A stretch of 60,598 nt of DNA from assembly GCA_035505955.1 (NCBI GenBank), contig DATJQH010000105.1:1-60598 (forward strand), written 5' to 3'. Of this stretch, positions 8,453-17,818 are shown piece by piece. Numbering within the stretch: position 1 is the first letter of the stretch; the number at the start of each line of letters is the position of its first letter. The stretch is from Fen-999 sp035505955 (lineage in GTDB: Bacteria; Pseudomonadota; Gammaproteobacteria; Burkholderiales; Rhodocyclaceae). The notes below the pieces were generated by a model, which was not told the origin of the DNA, searched no databases, and saw only the letters and a list, made by a program, of their open reading frames with translations. The position numbers were made by a program, and so were the translations under genes.

Positions 8453-11179
8453 TCAGGCAGGCGGCTTGATCCCCGATTTTTCGGCGTGGTCCAGAATCTC
8501 CGCCAGGCCTGCGAGGTCGACGGCCTCTGCATGCCGCGCGACCTTGGCACCGAACGCCGCCAGGCCCGGGTTGTCCTCGCCGAGGCGCACAGCCCAGCGC
8601 CGAATCGCCACCACCTGTCCAAGCGCCAGCAGGTCGCGCAACTCGGCCAGATCCTGCGGGCGTGGCAGGTCTTCCGCCACCGGCTCTTCGCTCGCGACGG
8701 TAGTGGACTGGTCGAGAATCCATTCAAGGTCCAACAACGACCGCAGTGCATTGGCGAGATCCTGCTGGCGGATCGGCTTGAGCAGCACGAAGTCGAATGC
8801 GATCTCCGGGGCCATGCCCGCGGGCCGCGCCGGCTCCGCCGCGGATACCAGAATCACAGGAAGTCGCCGCAACTCGCCATCGGTGCGCAACTCGCGCAGG
8901 AAGGCCCAGCCGTCCATTCCAGGCATGAACTGATCCACCAGAACGCAGTCGGGCCGCGCCCGGTCCTCGCGGCACAGCCGGAGTGCCTCTGCCCCGCCCT
9001 CGGCGACCAGTACGTCAAAGCCCCACTCGCAGCAAAGATCACTAAGGAATTCCCGGTTCTCCGCAATGTCGTCGGCAATGAGCAGCGTGCGCCGCGGACC
9101 GACGTGGCCGATCACGCGTGGCAGATCGACCGGAAGGTTCTCCGATTCCCGGCTCACCTCGGGCAACACGACCTCGAACCAGAAGCGGCTGCCGCGCCCA
9201 AGCTCGCTGGTCACTTCGATCTCGCCACCCATGGCCCTGACGATCTGGCTTGCAATCGCCAGCCCCAAGCCAATTCCCGGCTGATGGGGAGTGCTGGTCG
9301 CACGACTGAACGGCTCGAAGATCTTCTGCAACTGATCTGCGGGAATTCCGATCCCGGTATCCTCGACGGCAAACCGGATGCGATGCAAGTCGGCAGGCTC
9401 GTCCGCCGCAAGGTCGGGACAACGCTCGATCGACAGGATCACTTGTCCCCTGGCGGTGTACTTGCACCCGTTGCTGATCAGGTTTCCCAGAATCTGCAGC
9501 AGGCGATGCTCGTCGACCTCGATGACACGCGGCACCCCGTCACCGAGCCTGACGTCGAACCGATTGCTTCCTGCAACCGCGAGAACTCTCCCGGTATCGG
9601 CGATCTGTCTGACCAAGTCCGTCATCGTGACAATCGACGGTCGCAACGCCACCATGTGGCTCGAACCGCGAATGAATTCCAGGATCTCGTCGATCAAATG
9701 CAGGAGTTGCAGGCCGCTGCTCTCGATCGTCGCCAGTTTCGCGTCCGCCTCCCGCCGGCCACCCTTGCGGCGCAGTAATTGCGCATAGCCCAGTATCGTA
9801 TGCAGGGGCGTACGCAATTCATGGCTGACCGTCGACAGGAGAGACAACCGGGCATTGCCGGCCTCTTCCGCTTCGGCCTTGGCCTGACGAAGTTCGCGCG
9901 TCCGCTGTTCCACGGCAACGGCAAGCCGCTCCTGCTCGGTGCGCTGGAACTCGCCGAGGCGCAGATGGGCGCGTTCGGCCGTTTCGGCGGCCAGGCTGAC
10001 CTCGCGGTACATGACGTAGGCCATGATCACGCACGACAGGACGAAGCTTGGAACCGGCAGGGCACTCGCATACACGGCCGAGTTCCACCCGGCCAACGCG
10101 CCCCCCAGGACCGCCACCAGGACCGCGAGCACGCCGACCCAGGTCGCCGCGTACAACCCGGCGTTCCTGATGCCGTGAAGCGCTACCAGGACGAATACAA
10201 CGGTAACCACGGCACACAGCGCAAGCGGCACTTCGAACGTGAGCAGCTTCGGGGCCACGACCAGGCACTCCATGCCCGCGGCAAGCAACGACGCGAAACT
10301 CGTCGCCCGCAGCGTGCGCGCGAGCAACGGAGCTGTCCGCGGCAGATCCAGGAAGACGCGGCCGAACTCGATGTTTAGGCAGAGTGCGATGAGGATGAGA
10401 ATCCCACTGGCGCGTCCTTGCCACAGCGCTTCGCCAGGTGGCAGCACATCGGCACCGATGCCGTCCACCATGAACGTCGCCGCTGCAAACAGCGCATCGC
10501 CCACCCCGATCGCCAGAATCTGCCAGCGCCTGTTGATCTTCCAGAAATAGACGCTGATCAGGATGAGTGCCGTCAAGGCGCCGGCCACGAGAAGCGCTTT
10601 GATCACCATGCGACGCCACTCGTGTTCGGCGTAGGAGGCCGGCTGCCAGAGTGCCAGGCCACTGACGATCGGCATTGGACCGGAAAGCCGCATGTACACG
10701 GTGCGCGTCGCGCCGGGCGCCACCGAAACCGGAAAGAGCAACCGCCCGGTCGGCAGCGGTCGCAGCGCACGATGGACGTTCGCGCCGCTGCTCACCGTGG
10801 TCGAAGCGCCGGCAGCGTCAATCACGTGCAGCGTGACCGTCGCAATCAGGGCGTTGTCGAGCGAGAACCAGCGGTCCGGCAGCGCAGCGGCCGGATTGGC
10901 GACGGAGAAGCGAACCCAGAACGCGCCATCGGTGAAGCCGTGAACCACGTTGCCGCCGGGCTGAGCCTGGAACCGGCCGGCCGCGTCGGCCTGTTGGACG
11001 GCGGCAAGATCCATCGCGCCGACCGGATCTTCGAGAATCTCGACGCTGCCCGCGAGTGTCTGGCTGGGCTCGTCGCTCAGAATCAGCGGCTGCGCGAAAC
11101 CAGTCGTGGCACCTGCACACAAGGCGAGCGTTACCGCCAGCCCTCTCCAGAGCTGGCGCCAACGAGTATCAATCGCCAT
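8453..11179 (-). CDS. Hybrid sensor histidine kinase with 7TM-DISM sensor and receiver
   Basis: A 908-residue membrane kinase. In order: signal peptide (1-29), a periplasmic sensing domain of the 7TMR-DISM extracellular type 2 kind (about 45-185, including GAFWVRFSVANP), seven membrane helices (about 195-395), a coiled-coil linker, HisKA with the phospho-accepting His in STVSHELRTPLH, HATPase (N box LGNLISNGCKYTA, then DTGIGIP and GLGLAI), and a C-terminal receiver with LVDQFMPGMDGW. The last 80 residues are helical and unassigned. It lies downstream of, and overlaps by 11 nt, the REC-AraC regulator gene, so the two are co-transcribed and form a likely cognate pair. Related sensors respond to envelope or extracellular small molecules; the ligand here is unknown. 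Confidence 0.88.
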   Translation of the reverse strand: MAIDTRWRQLWRGLAVTLALCAGATTGFAQPLILSDEPSQTLAGSVEILEDPVGAMDLAAVQQADAAGRFQAQPGGNVVHGFTDGAFWVRFSVANPAAALPDRWFSLDNALIATVTLHVIDAAGASTTVSSGANVHRALRPLPTGRLLFPVSVAPGATRTVYMRLSGPMPIVSGLALWQPASYAEHEWRRMVIKALLVAGALTALILISVYFWKINRRWQILAIGVGDALFAAATFMVDGIGADVLPPGEALWQGRASGILILIALCLNIEFGRVFLDLPRTAPLLARTLRATSFASLLAAGMECLVVAPKLLTFEVPLALCAVVTVVFVLVALHGIRNAGLYAATWVGVLAVLVAVLGGALAGWNSAVYASALPVPSFVLSCVIMAYVMYREVSLAAETAERAHLRLGEFQRTEQERLAVAVEQRTRELRQAKAEAEEAGNARLSLLSTVSHELRTPLHTILGYAQLLRRKGGRREADAKLATIESSGLQLLHLIDEILEFIRGSSHMVALRPSIVTMTDLVRQIADTGRVLAVAGSNRFDVRLGDGVPRVIEVDEHRLLQILGNLISNGCKYTARGQVILSIERCPDLAADEPADLHRIRFAVEDTGIGIPADQLQKIFEPFSRATSTPHQPGIGLGLAIASQIVRAMGGEIEVTSELGRGSRFWFEVVLPEVSRESENLPVDLPRVIGHVGPRRTLLIADDIAENREFLSDLCCEWGFDVLVAEGGAEALRLCREDRARPDCVLVDQFMPGMDGWAFLRELRTDGELRRLPVILVSAAEPARPAGMAPEIAFDFVLLKPIRQQDLANALRSLLDLEWILDQSTTVASEEPVAEDLPRPQDLAELRDLLALGQVVAIRRWAVRLGEDNPGLAAFGAKVARHAEAVDLAGLAEILDHAEKSGIKPPA

Positions 11180-11960
11180 CTCCCGTGACGCCCTGCCGGG
11201 CCTGACGATACTCCCTTGGGCTCAATCCGTAGCGGCGCCGATAGGCGCGCGTGAAGTCGCCGGCGTTGCGGTAACCCACGTGACTGGCTATCAACTGCAC
11301 CCTCATTCCGCTGCCGTCGAGCAAGTGCCGGGCCGTCTCGAGACGCAGTTCCGAGAAATAGTCGAATACCGTCATGCCGACCCGCTGGCGGAAGATGTCG
11401 GTTAGCTTGCGCTCGTTGGTGCCGAGTTCCCGCGCCAGTTCCATCAGTCCGGGCGGCTCCGCCATCCGCTTGTCGAGCACCGCAAGCGCCTGATTGAACA
11501 GTTGGTCATCGGGAAAGGCCTGGTCACCGACGCGGTCCAGCGCCGACTGCGCGACCATGCTTTCGAGCCGATCGAGGCGCTGCTTCGAATGCAAGTGGAG
11601 AAACACGCGGGCCACCGCCTCGTCCTCCGAGAACGGCTTGGTGATGTAATCGACGGCCCCAAGCGAAAAGCCCTTGAGCTTGTCCTCGATGGCGGTGCTG
11701 GCCGACAGGAAGATCACGGGAACATTCGCGAGGCGCGCATCCGCCTTCAGGCGGCGGCAGACGTCCAGACCGTCCAGGCCGGCCATGATTACGTCGAGCA
11801 GGATCAGGTCCGGCCGCCCGGCCCTGGCCTTGGCGATGCCGTCGGCACCGTCGAGAGCGACGAGGATTTCGACGTCCTTGTCGGAAAGGTATTCGATGAG
11901 GAGCGCAACCGATTCCGGTTGGTCGTCGATGATCAGCAGGCGGGGCGTATGGGCGGGCAT
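11169..11960 (-). CDS. Response regulator with AraC-type DNA-binding domain
   Basis: A 263-residue cytosolic regulator. The receiver domain (residues 1-120) carries LLIIDDQPE, the phospho-acceptor in LILLDVIMAGLDG and KPFSEDE. The C-terminal AraC/XylS helix-turn-helix pair (about 160-255) includes LARELGTNERKL and HVGYRNAGDFTRAYRRRYG. I chose the start at 11960 (MPAHTPRLLIID) because the receiver begins there; a longer upstream reading adds 61 residues that do not resemble a domain. It is the first gene of the two-gene operon with the 7TM kinase. The 158 bases dividing it from the divergent HD-GYP gene probably hold both promoters, but I find no convincing boxes. Confidence 0.86.
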   Translation of the reverse strand: MPAHTPRLLIIDDQPESVALLIEYLSDKDVEILVALDGADGIAKARAGRPDLILLDVIMAGLDGLDVCRRLKADARLANVPVIFLSASTAIEDKLKGFSLGAVDYITKPFSEDEAVARVFLHLHSKQRLDRLESMVAQSALDRVGDQAFPDDQLFNQALAVLDKRMAEPPGLMELARELGTNERKLTDIFRQRVGMTVFDYFSELRLETARHLLDGSGMRVQLIASHVGYRNAGDFTRAYRRRYGLSPREYRQARQGVTGDGD

Positions 11961-12118
11961 GTAAGCGTCGGATACCACAAAGCTCGGGCTCGGTGAATTC
12001 TGGCATCGTCCGCATCCCTGAGAGGCGCAGGACACATATTTTGACCTTTCCCCCCCAAGCCCGACATGGCTTCCCGCCGGGCATTCGGTTGCATGGGGCA
12101 ACGTAGTAACATTGGCGC

Positions 12119-13657
12119 ATGGAACAAGCGACCGCCGAGGCAAGCCCGCTGACCCTGCTGTTCGTCGACGACGAGGCGAGCATTCTGTCCTCGCTCAAGC
12201 GCCTGTTTCGGCCGCACGGCTACAAGATCCTCACCGCCGGTGGCGGCGCCGAAGGCCTTGCGGTCCTGGAAAAGGAGCACGTCGACCTGGTCGTCTCGGA
12301 CATGCGCATGCCGGAGATGGATGGCGCGCATTTTCTCGAACAAGTGCGGGATCGCTGGCCACAGGTGGTGCGCATCCTTCTCACGGGTTACGCCGACGTC
12401 GGTTCGACCATCGCGGCGATCAACCGCGGCGAAATCTATCGCTACGTCTCCAAGCCCTGGGACGACAACGAGATCGTCCTTACCGTGCGCGACGCACTCG
12501 AGCGCAAGCGCCTCGAAGCGGAGAACCTGCGCCTCAGCGACCTCACGGCGCGACAGAACGAGGAGCTGAAGGCGCTGAATGCCGGACTGGAGCAGAAGGT
12601 CACCGAGCGCACGGCCGCACTCAAGCACGCCAACGAACTGCTCCAGCAGGGCTTCATGATGACCGTGCGCACGTTCTCGAGCCTGATCGAACTGCGCGGC
12701 GGACGTCTTGCAGGCCATGGCAGGCGCGTGGCCGAACACTCGAAGGCGCTGGCGCAAAGCATGGGACTGAGTCAGGCCGACCAGCAGGACATCCTGTTGG
12801 CGGGGCTGCTGCATGACATCGGCAAAATCAGTCTGCCGGACAACCTGCTCGACAAGCCCTTCGCCGCCCTCGCCGGGGAGGCCCGCAATCGCGTCATGGA
12901 GCATCCGGTCAAGGGTCAGCAACTTGTTGCCGGTGTCGAGCAACTCGCCAATGCAGCGAAGATCATCCGACATCACCACGAACACGTGGACGGCAGCGGC
13001 TACCCCGACGGCGTCGTCGGCCTGGCGATTCCCATCGGATCGCGCATCATCGCCGTTACCAACGATTACGACGCCCTGCAGATGGGTACGCTGACGCTGA
13101 AGGAACACACGCCCGAGCAGGCCCTCGAGTACATCCTGGGAGGACGCGGACGCCAATACGACCCGACGGTCGTGAACGCGTTTGCCGCGCTCGTGACGAA
13201 GAACACGACCGAAGCCGCCCCGGAACACGCGTTGCGGCCGGGCGAATTGAAGCCCGGCATGATGCTGGCGCGCGACTTCCTGCATCCGCAGGGATACGTG
13301 ATGGCGACCGCCGGGAAGATCATTGATCGACAATTGATCGATCAACTCGAGACCATCGAGCGGGAACAGCAGCTCACCCTGAGCGTCTACGTCAAGCACG
13401 TCGGCCGACCGGCCACACTGCGCGATGCCGACGCGAAACCCGCCCCGACCCGGCTCTGGAAAGAGGTGGCCCTGCGGCCGGCCCAACTCAAGCCGGGCAT
13501 GACACTGAGCCGCCCATTGCGCCACCACGACGGTTATCTGCTTTTGTCGGCGAACTACAGCCTCGACGACATGGTGATCGACCAGGTGCGGCAAGTGCAG
13601 GCGTTGGACGAAAGCAAACCGATGACCGTCTATATTCGAGTGGAGGATCGCTCATGA
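12119..13657 (+). CDS. REC-HD-GYP c-di-GMP phosphodiesterase (RpfG-like)
   Basis: A 512-residue cytosolic response regulator. The receiver (residues 8-125) has LLFVDDEAS, VVSDMRMPEMDG and KPWDD. A coiled coil (about 130-175) precedes the HD-GYP domain, with HDIGK, HHHEHVDGSGYPDG and the metal-binding histidines needed for hydrolysis. HD-GYP enzymes break c-di-GMP to pGpG or GMP. Two tandem repeats at the C-terminus (LRPGELKPGMMLARDF and LRPAQLKPGMTLSRPL) form an extra module often seen in such proteins. It heads a tightly packed operon with a receiver, a hemerythrin kinase, an EAL protein and moaA, overlapping the next gene by 4 nt. Confidence 0.92.
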   Translation: MEQATAEASPLTLLFVDDEASILSSLKRLFRPHGYKILTAGGGAEGLAVLEKEHVDLVVSDMRMPEMDGAHFLEQVRDRWPQVVRILLTGYADVGSTIAAINRGEIYRYVSKPWDDNEIVLTVRDALERKRLEAENLRLSDLTARQNEELKALNAGLEQKVTERTAALKHANELLQQGFMMTVRTFSSLIELRGGRLAGHGRRVAEHSKALAQSMGLSQADQQDILLAGLLHDIGKISLPDNLLDKPFAALAGEARNRVMEHPVKGQQLVAGVEQLANAAKIIRHHHEHVDGSGYPDGVVGLAIPIGSRIIAVTNDYDALQMGTLTLKEHTPEQALEYILGGRGRQYDPTVVNAFAALVTKNTTEAAPEHALRPGELKPGMMLARDFLHPQGYVMATAGKIIDRQLIDQLETIEREQQLTLSVYVKHVGRPATLRDADAKPAPTRLWKEVALRPAQLKPGMTLSRPLRHHDGYLLLSANYSLDDMVIDQVRQVQALDESKPMTVYIRVEDRS

Positions 13658-14220
13658 GCCGAATTCTGATCCTCGACGACGAGGAGCCCATCCTGCGCAG
13701 CCTCAGGCGGCTGCTGAAGACCGTTCCCTGTCGTTCGGGGGATGTTACCTACCCGCTCGAGATCGAGTTGTTCACGGACCCGGCCGCAGCGCTGGAGAAG
13801 GCTCGTCACAAGAGCTTCGATCTGTTCCTGTCGGACTACCGGATGCCGGGCATGGACGGCGTCGAGTTCCTGCGCCAGGTCAAGGCGATCCAGCCTGACG
13901 GTGCGCGCCTCATCCTGTCCGGCTACGCCGACCTCAACGGACTGATGCGCGCCGTCAATGAAGTCGGCATCGATCGCTTCATCGCCAAGCCGTGGAACGA
14001 CTACGAACTTGTCACGGCCCTGGCGCAATCCCTGTCCGGCCGGGCGCTGATCATGGAGAATCGTCGGCTCGCGGACTTGGCACGGCTGGCGGCCGGCTCG
14101 GTAAGCGCCGAGGAACTGGAGCGGCGGCGACTCGAAGCCATGGAGCCGGGGATCACGCACGTGAATTGGGGCCCGGACGGGTCGGTCATCCTCGACCCCG
14201 ATCTCATGGATCTCGAGTAG
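13654..14220 (+). CDS. Single-domain response regulator with short C-terminal tail
   Basis: A 188-residue protein with one receiver domain (residues 1-135): ILILDDEEPILRSL, phospho-acceptor in LFLSDYRMPGMDGVEF, and KPWNDYE. There is no known output domain; the last 50 residues are a short helix plus the tail VNWGPDGSVILDPDLMDLE. About 15 residues are inserted after the first helix (VPCRSGDVTYPLEIE). It overlaps the HD-GYP gene by 4 nt (ATGA) and is followed 43 bases later by the hemerythrin kinase, which lacks its own receiver. It is therefore a plausible phosphate acceptor for that kinase. Confidence 0.88.
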   Translation: MSRILILDDEEPILRSLRRLLKTVPCRSGDVTYPLEIELFTDPAAALEKARHKSFDLFLSDYRMPGMDGVEFLRQVKAIQPDGARLILSGYADLNGLMRAVNEVGIDRFIAKPWNDYELVTALAQSLSGRALIMENRRLADLARLAAGSVSAEELERRRLEAMEPGITHVNWGPDGSVILDPDLMDLE

Positions 14221-14263
14221 ACGTGGCGGCCCTGCGTCCGACAGCCGCCTAGGAGCACGAGAC

Positions 14264-15715
14264 ATGGAAGCGTTTGCCTGGGACGACCGGTTCGTCACCA
14301 ACATCGAAGTTGTCGATCGCCAACACCATTACCTGGTGGATATCGTCAACCAGGTGGGCGACATGCTCCTCGCCGGCGGGGACGTGTCGGAACAGGACCT
14401 GCAAAGACTGTTCAAGGACCTTGCCGACTACGCGGTCCAGCATTTCGCGGACGAGGAAGGCCTGATGAATAGGTGCGATCTCGATCCGCGGCACGTCGAG
14501 CTGCATACCAGGCACCACCGCGAGTTCGTCCAGCAAGTGCTGGCGATGTGGAAGTCGCGCGCGACCATGAAGAATCCGGCCGAGGTCGTGCACGGCTTTC
14601 TCACGGCCTGGTTGACCTTCCACATTCTCTCCGAAGACCAGGAGATGGCGCACCAGATCGTCCAGATCGGGAACGGCAAGACGCCCGCGGCTGCCTATGA
14701 GCTCGAGCACAGGCAGATCGACAGCAGCACGTCCGCGTTGCTGCATGCCTTGAACAAGCTCTACCACGTGCTCTCGGCAACGAACCAGGATCTGGCCGAG
14801 ACCAACGTGCACCTGGAGGAAATCGTTGCCGATCGCACGCAGGAACTGGTGGAGGCAAATGGCCGGCTCGCCGCGGAGCAGGAGGAGCTCAAGGCACTCC
14901 TGACGAAGGTCGAGGAAACGCAGGGCCAGTTGCTGCAGTCCGAGAAGATGGCGGCCATCGGTCAACTGGCCGCGGGCGTGGCTCATGAGATCAACAATCC
15001 GATCGGGTTCGTGAACTCGAACCTCGGCACGCTGGCCGACTACGTCGAGAAACTGCTCGGCTTGGTCGACGCCTACGAGCAGGGCGAGGCGCACGGCCAG
15101 TTCGGCCACGAACTGCAGAAGGCGAAGGCACGCGCCGACCTGGATTTCCTGCGCGGCGACGTGCGCGACCTGCTCAAGGAATCGCAGGATGGTCTGTCGC
15201 GCGTCAAGAAGATCGTCCAGGACCTGAAGGAGTTCTCGCACGTCGACGAGGCCGAGTGGCAGGAAGCCAATATCAATGACGGCATCGACAGCACGCTGAA
15301 CGTGGTGTGGGCCGAACTCAAGTACAAGGCCGAGGTCCTGCGGGAGTTCGCCCAACTGCCGCCTGTTCGCTGCATTCCGGCCCAGGTCAACCAGGTGTTC
15401 ATGAACCTTCTCGTGAACGCGGCCCAGGCGATTGACGGCCGGGGCAAGATCACGGTCCGATCCGGCGTCGATGGCGGTTCAGTGTGGGTCGAAGTCGAAG
15501 ACACCGGCAAGGGCATGGCGCCTGACGTCGCGAAACGAATCTTCGAACCTTTCTTCACGACCAAGCCGATCGGGAAGGGTACCGGCCTCGGCCTGTCCCT
15601 CTCGTATGACATAATTGTCAAGCGTCATGGCGGCCATTTCGACGTCAGCAGCGAACCTGGCAAGGGAAGTCGATTTCGCGTGACGCTGCCAATCGCCGGG
15701 CCAAGCGGAAGCTGA
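14264..15715 (+). CDS. Hemerythrin-domain sensor histidine kinase
   Basis: A 483-residue cytosolic sensor kinase without membrane helices. The N-terminal bacteriohemerythrin domain (about 1-135) keeps the di-iron ligands: DRQHHYL, HFADE (HxxxE), the HTRHH region and HILSED (HxxxxD). Such domains bind O2 and sometimes NO. A coiled coil (about 165-230) leads to the HisKA region with VAHEINNPIGFVNSNL, followed by a HATPase with LLVNAAQAIDG, DTGKGM and GTGLGLSLS. AGGAG (14250-14254) precedes the ATG. It lies between a lone receiver and a PAS-GGDEF-EAL-REC gene, so it probably sets the phosphorylation of those receivers in response to oxygen. Confidence 0.9.
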   Translation: MEAFAWDDRFVTNIEVVDRQHHYLVDIVNQVGDMLLAGGDVSEQDLQRLFKDLADYAVQHFADEEGLMNRCDLDPRHVELHTRHHREFVQQVLAMWKSRATMKNPAEVVHGFLTAWLTFHILSEDQEMAHQIVQIGNGKTPAAAYELEHRQIDSSTSALLHALNKLYHVLSATNQDLAETNVHLEEIVADRTQELVEANGRLAAEQEELKALLTKVEETQGQLLQSEKMAAIGQLAAGVAHEINNPIGFVNSNLGTLADYVEKLLGLVDAYEQGEAHGQFGHELQKAKARADLDFLRGDVRDLLKESQDGLSRVKKIVQDLKEFSHVDEAEWQEANINDGIDSTLNVVWAELKYKAEVLREFAQLPPVRCIPAQVNQVFMNLLVNAAQAIDGRGKITVRSGVDGGSVWVEVEDTGKGMAPDVAKRIFEPFFTTKPIGKGTGLGLSLSYDIIVKRHGGHFDVSSEPGKGSRFRVTLPIAGPSGS

Positions 15716-15721
15716 CGACCG

Positions 15722-17818
15722 ATGAGTGACGAGAAGAACGGACTGCCCGACGATCCGTATCACCTGATTGTCGAACGCGTACCGCTCGGGCTTGTCATGA
15801 CCGATGCCGAGGGCACGATCACCTATGTCAATCCGCGCGCCTGCGAGACGAGCGGATACTCCCCCGAGGAACTGATCGGGCACAATGCACGTATTTTCAG
15901 CGCCGGCGCGACACCGCAGGCAACCTACCGCCAGATGTGGGCCACGATCAGTGCCGGCCGCATCTGGCACGGACACGTGTTGAACCGCTGCAAGAACGGC
16001 AGCACGGTGACCGAATACATGCAGGTTTCGCCGCTGCGCGACGACGCTGGCCGCATTACCCACTATCTGGCCGTCAAGGAAGAGAAACTCGTCAGGCCCG
16101 AATCGCGGTTCGCACGCAGAACCGCGACACTGGATCCGCTCACGGGCTTGCCCTCGCGATCGGAACTGTTGCAGCAGCTGGAGGAGATGGTCGGTCGTGT
16201 TTACGAAAGTGGTGCGGGGTTCGCGCTGCTGTATCTGCATCTCGACCAGTTTCGCAATCTCTACCAGACGAGCGGTCCGATCGCGGCCGACAAGGTCATG
16301 CTTGAAGTGGTGGCCCGGCTGTCGACCGCGGTGCGTGCCGACGACCTGATTGCGCGCTGCGCCTCCGACGAGTTTGCCGTCGTGCTGAACGACAGTTCGG
16401 ATGAAGCCATCTGCCGCCAGGCGACCCATCGACTGTTGCAGGCCCTGGCTGCGCCGATCACCGTCGACGGACACATGACGGAAATGACCTGCACCACCGG
16501 CGTCGCGCGATTCCCGCTCGATGGCGAAACGGCGGACGAGTTGCTGCGTGCCGCCCTGCTCGCCCTGAGCGCAGCGACCCGCGATGGAGGAAGCGGGTTG
16601 CGTTTCTTTACTCCGGAGCTCGCAACCCAGGACAATTCAGAACTCGATATCACGAGCCTGCTGCGCTACGCGGTCGAAAGAGGTGAGCTGCGGCTTCACT
16701 ACCAGCCGCAGCTGTCGTTGCGCTCCGGCCAGGTCGTGGGCGTCGAGGCCCTTGTCCGCTGGCAGCATCCGGTCAAGGGATTGATCCCGCCCGGACTGTT
16801 CATCCCCATCGCTGAAGACACGGGCCTCATCATCGGCATCGGCGAATGGGTCATGCGCGAAGCCTGTCGTCAGGTCAAGGAATGGCAGTCCCTCGGCCTC
16901 TCGTCGGTGCATGTCGCAGTGAACCTGTCGGCACGTCACTTCCATTCCTCCACTCTGCCGGATACCGTGGCCAGCGTGCTGGCCGATACGGGACTGGAGG
17001 CGAAGTACCTCGAACTGGAATTGACCGAGAGCGCGATCATGCAAGACACTGCAAAGGCCGTGCGTGTGGTCGACCGGCTCAAGAACCTCGGCGTGCACAT
17101 TTCCCTCGACGACTTCGGCACCGGCTACTCGTCGCTCGCCTACCTGTCACGCTTCCAGATCGACCGTCTCAAGATCGACCAGTCCTTCGTCCGCGACATC
17201 ACCACCAATCCCGTCAACGCCTCGATTGCCACCGCAACGATCGCGATGGCCCACAAGCTGGGCAAGATCGTCGTGGCCGAAGGCGTCGAAACCCAGGCGC
17301 AAATGGAATTCCTGCGTCGAGGAGATTGCGACGAAATGCAAGGCTACTACTTCAGTCGCCCCGTGCCCGCCGAGGAACTCGGGCAGATCCTGCGCAGCGG
17401 CAAGCACCTCGATTTAAGCGCCGAAGCCAGCGCGACCCAAACGGACACGATCCTGCTTGTTGACGATGAACCCAACATCCTGAACGCCTTGCGTCGTCTT
17501 CTGCGTCGTGAGGGTTATCGCATCCTGACTGCGAGTGGCGGCGCCGAGGGCCTGGAACTGCTCGCTTTGCACGCGGTCCAAGTGATTGTTTCCGATCAGC
17601 GAATGCCGGGCATGTCTGGGGTCGAATTCCTGTCCAAGGTCAAGGAACTGTATCCGCAGACCGTCAGAATGTCCCTCTCGGGTTACTCGGAGATTTCGAC
17701 CGTGACCGATGCCATCAACAAGGGCGCCATCTGGAAGTACATCACAAAGCCTTGGGACGACGAAGCCTTGGTGAAGGAAATCCGGGACGCATTCCGGCTG
17801 GCTCGACCGGCAACATGA
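15722..17818 (+). CDS. PAS-GGDEF(degenerate)-EAL-REC protein, likely c-di-GMP phosphodiesterase
   Basis: A 698-residue cytosolic protein. PAS domain (about 12-120, VMTDAEGTITYVNPRACET), GGDEF-like domain (about 130-290), EAL domain (about 315-560) and C-terminal receiver (about 575-695, LLVDDEPNILNAL, VSDQRMPGMSG). The cyclase signature reads ASDEF instead of GGDEF, so diguanylate cyclase activity is probably lost. The EAL domain keeps EALVRW, the LTES motif and DDFGTGYSSLAYL, so phosphodiesterase activity is likely. A receiver at the C-terminus is less usual than one at the N-terminus and closely resembles the receiver of the HD-GYP protein in the same operon. It starts 6 bases after the kinase and overlaps moaA by 4 nt. 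Confidence 0.9.
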   Translation: MSDEKNGLPDDPYHLIVERVPLGLVMTDAEGTITYVNPRACETSGYSPEELIGHNARIFSAGATPQATYRQMWATISAGRIWHGHVLNRCKNGSTVTEYMQVSPLRDDAGRITHYLAVKEEKLVRPESRFARRTATLDPLTGLPSRSELLQQLEEMVGRVYESGAGFALLYLHLDQFRNLYQTSGPIAADKVMLEVVARLSTAVRADDLIARCASDEFAVVLNDSSDEAICRQATHRLLQALAAPITVDGHMTEMTCTTGVARFPLDGETADELLRAALLALSAATRDGGSGLRFFTPELATQDNSELDITSLLRYAVERGELRLHYQPQLSLRSGQVVGVEALVRWQHPVKGLIPPGLFIPIAEDTGLIIGIGEWVMREACRQVKEWQSLGLSSVHVAVNLSARHFHSSTLPDTVASVLADTGLEAKYLELELTESAIMQDTAKAVRVVDRLKNLGVHISLDDFGTGYSSLAYLSRFQIDRLKIDQSFVRDITTNPVNASIATATIAMAHKLGKIVVAEGVETQAQMEFLRRGDCDEMQGYYFSRPVPAEELGQILRSGKHLDLSAEASATQTDTILLVDDEPNILNALRRLLRREGYRILTASGGAEGLELLALHAVQVIVSDQRMPGMSGVEFLSKVKELYPQTVRMSLSGYSEISTVTDAINKGAIWKYITKPWDDEALVKEIRDAFRLARPAT

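Noticed and set aside
11933..13594. A 553-codon minus-strand frame across the HD-GYP gene
   Set aside because: It has no domain resemblance and lies opposite an intact REC-HD-GYP gene.
17700..17815. Molybdenum-cofactor riboswitch upstream of moaA
   Set aside because: The region is the coding end of the EAL-REC gene, and moaA overlaps it by 4 nt. No separate leader exists.
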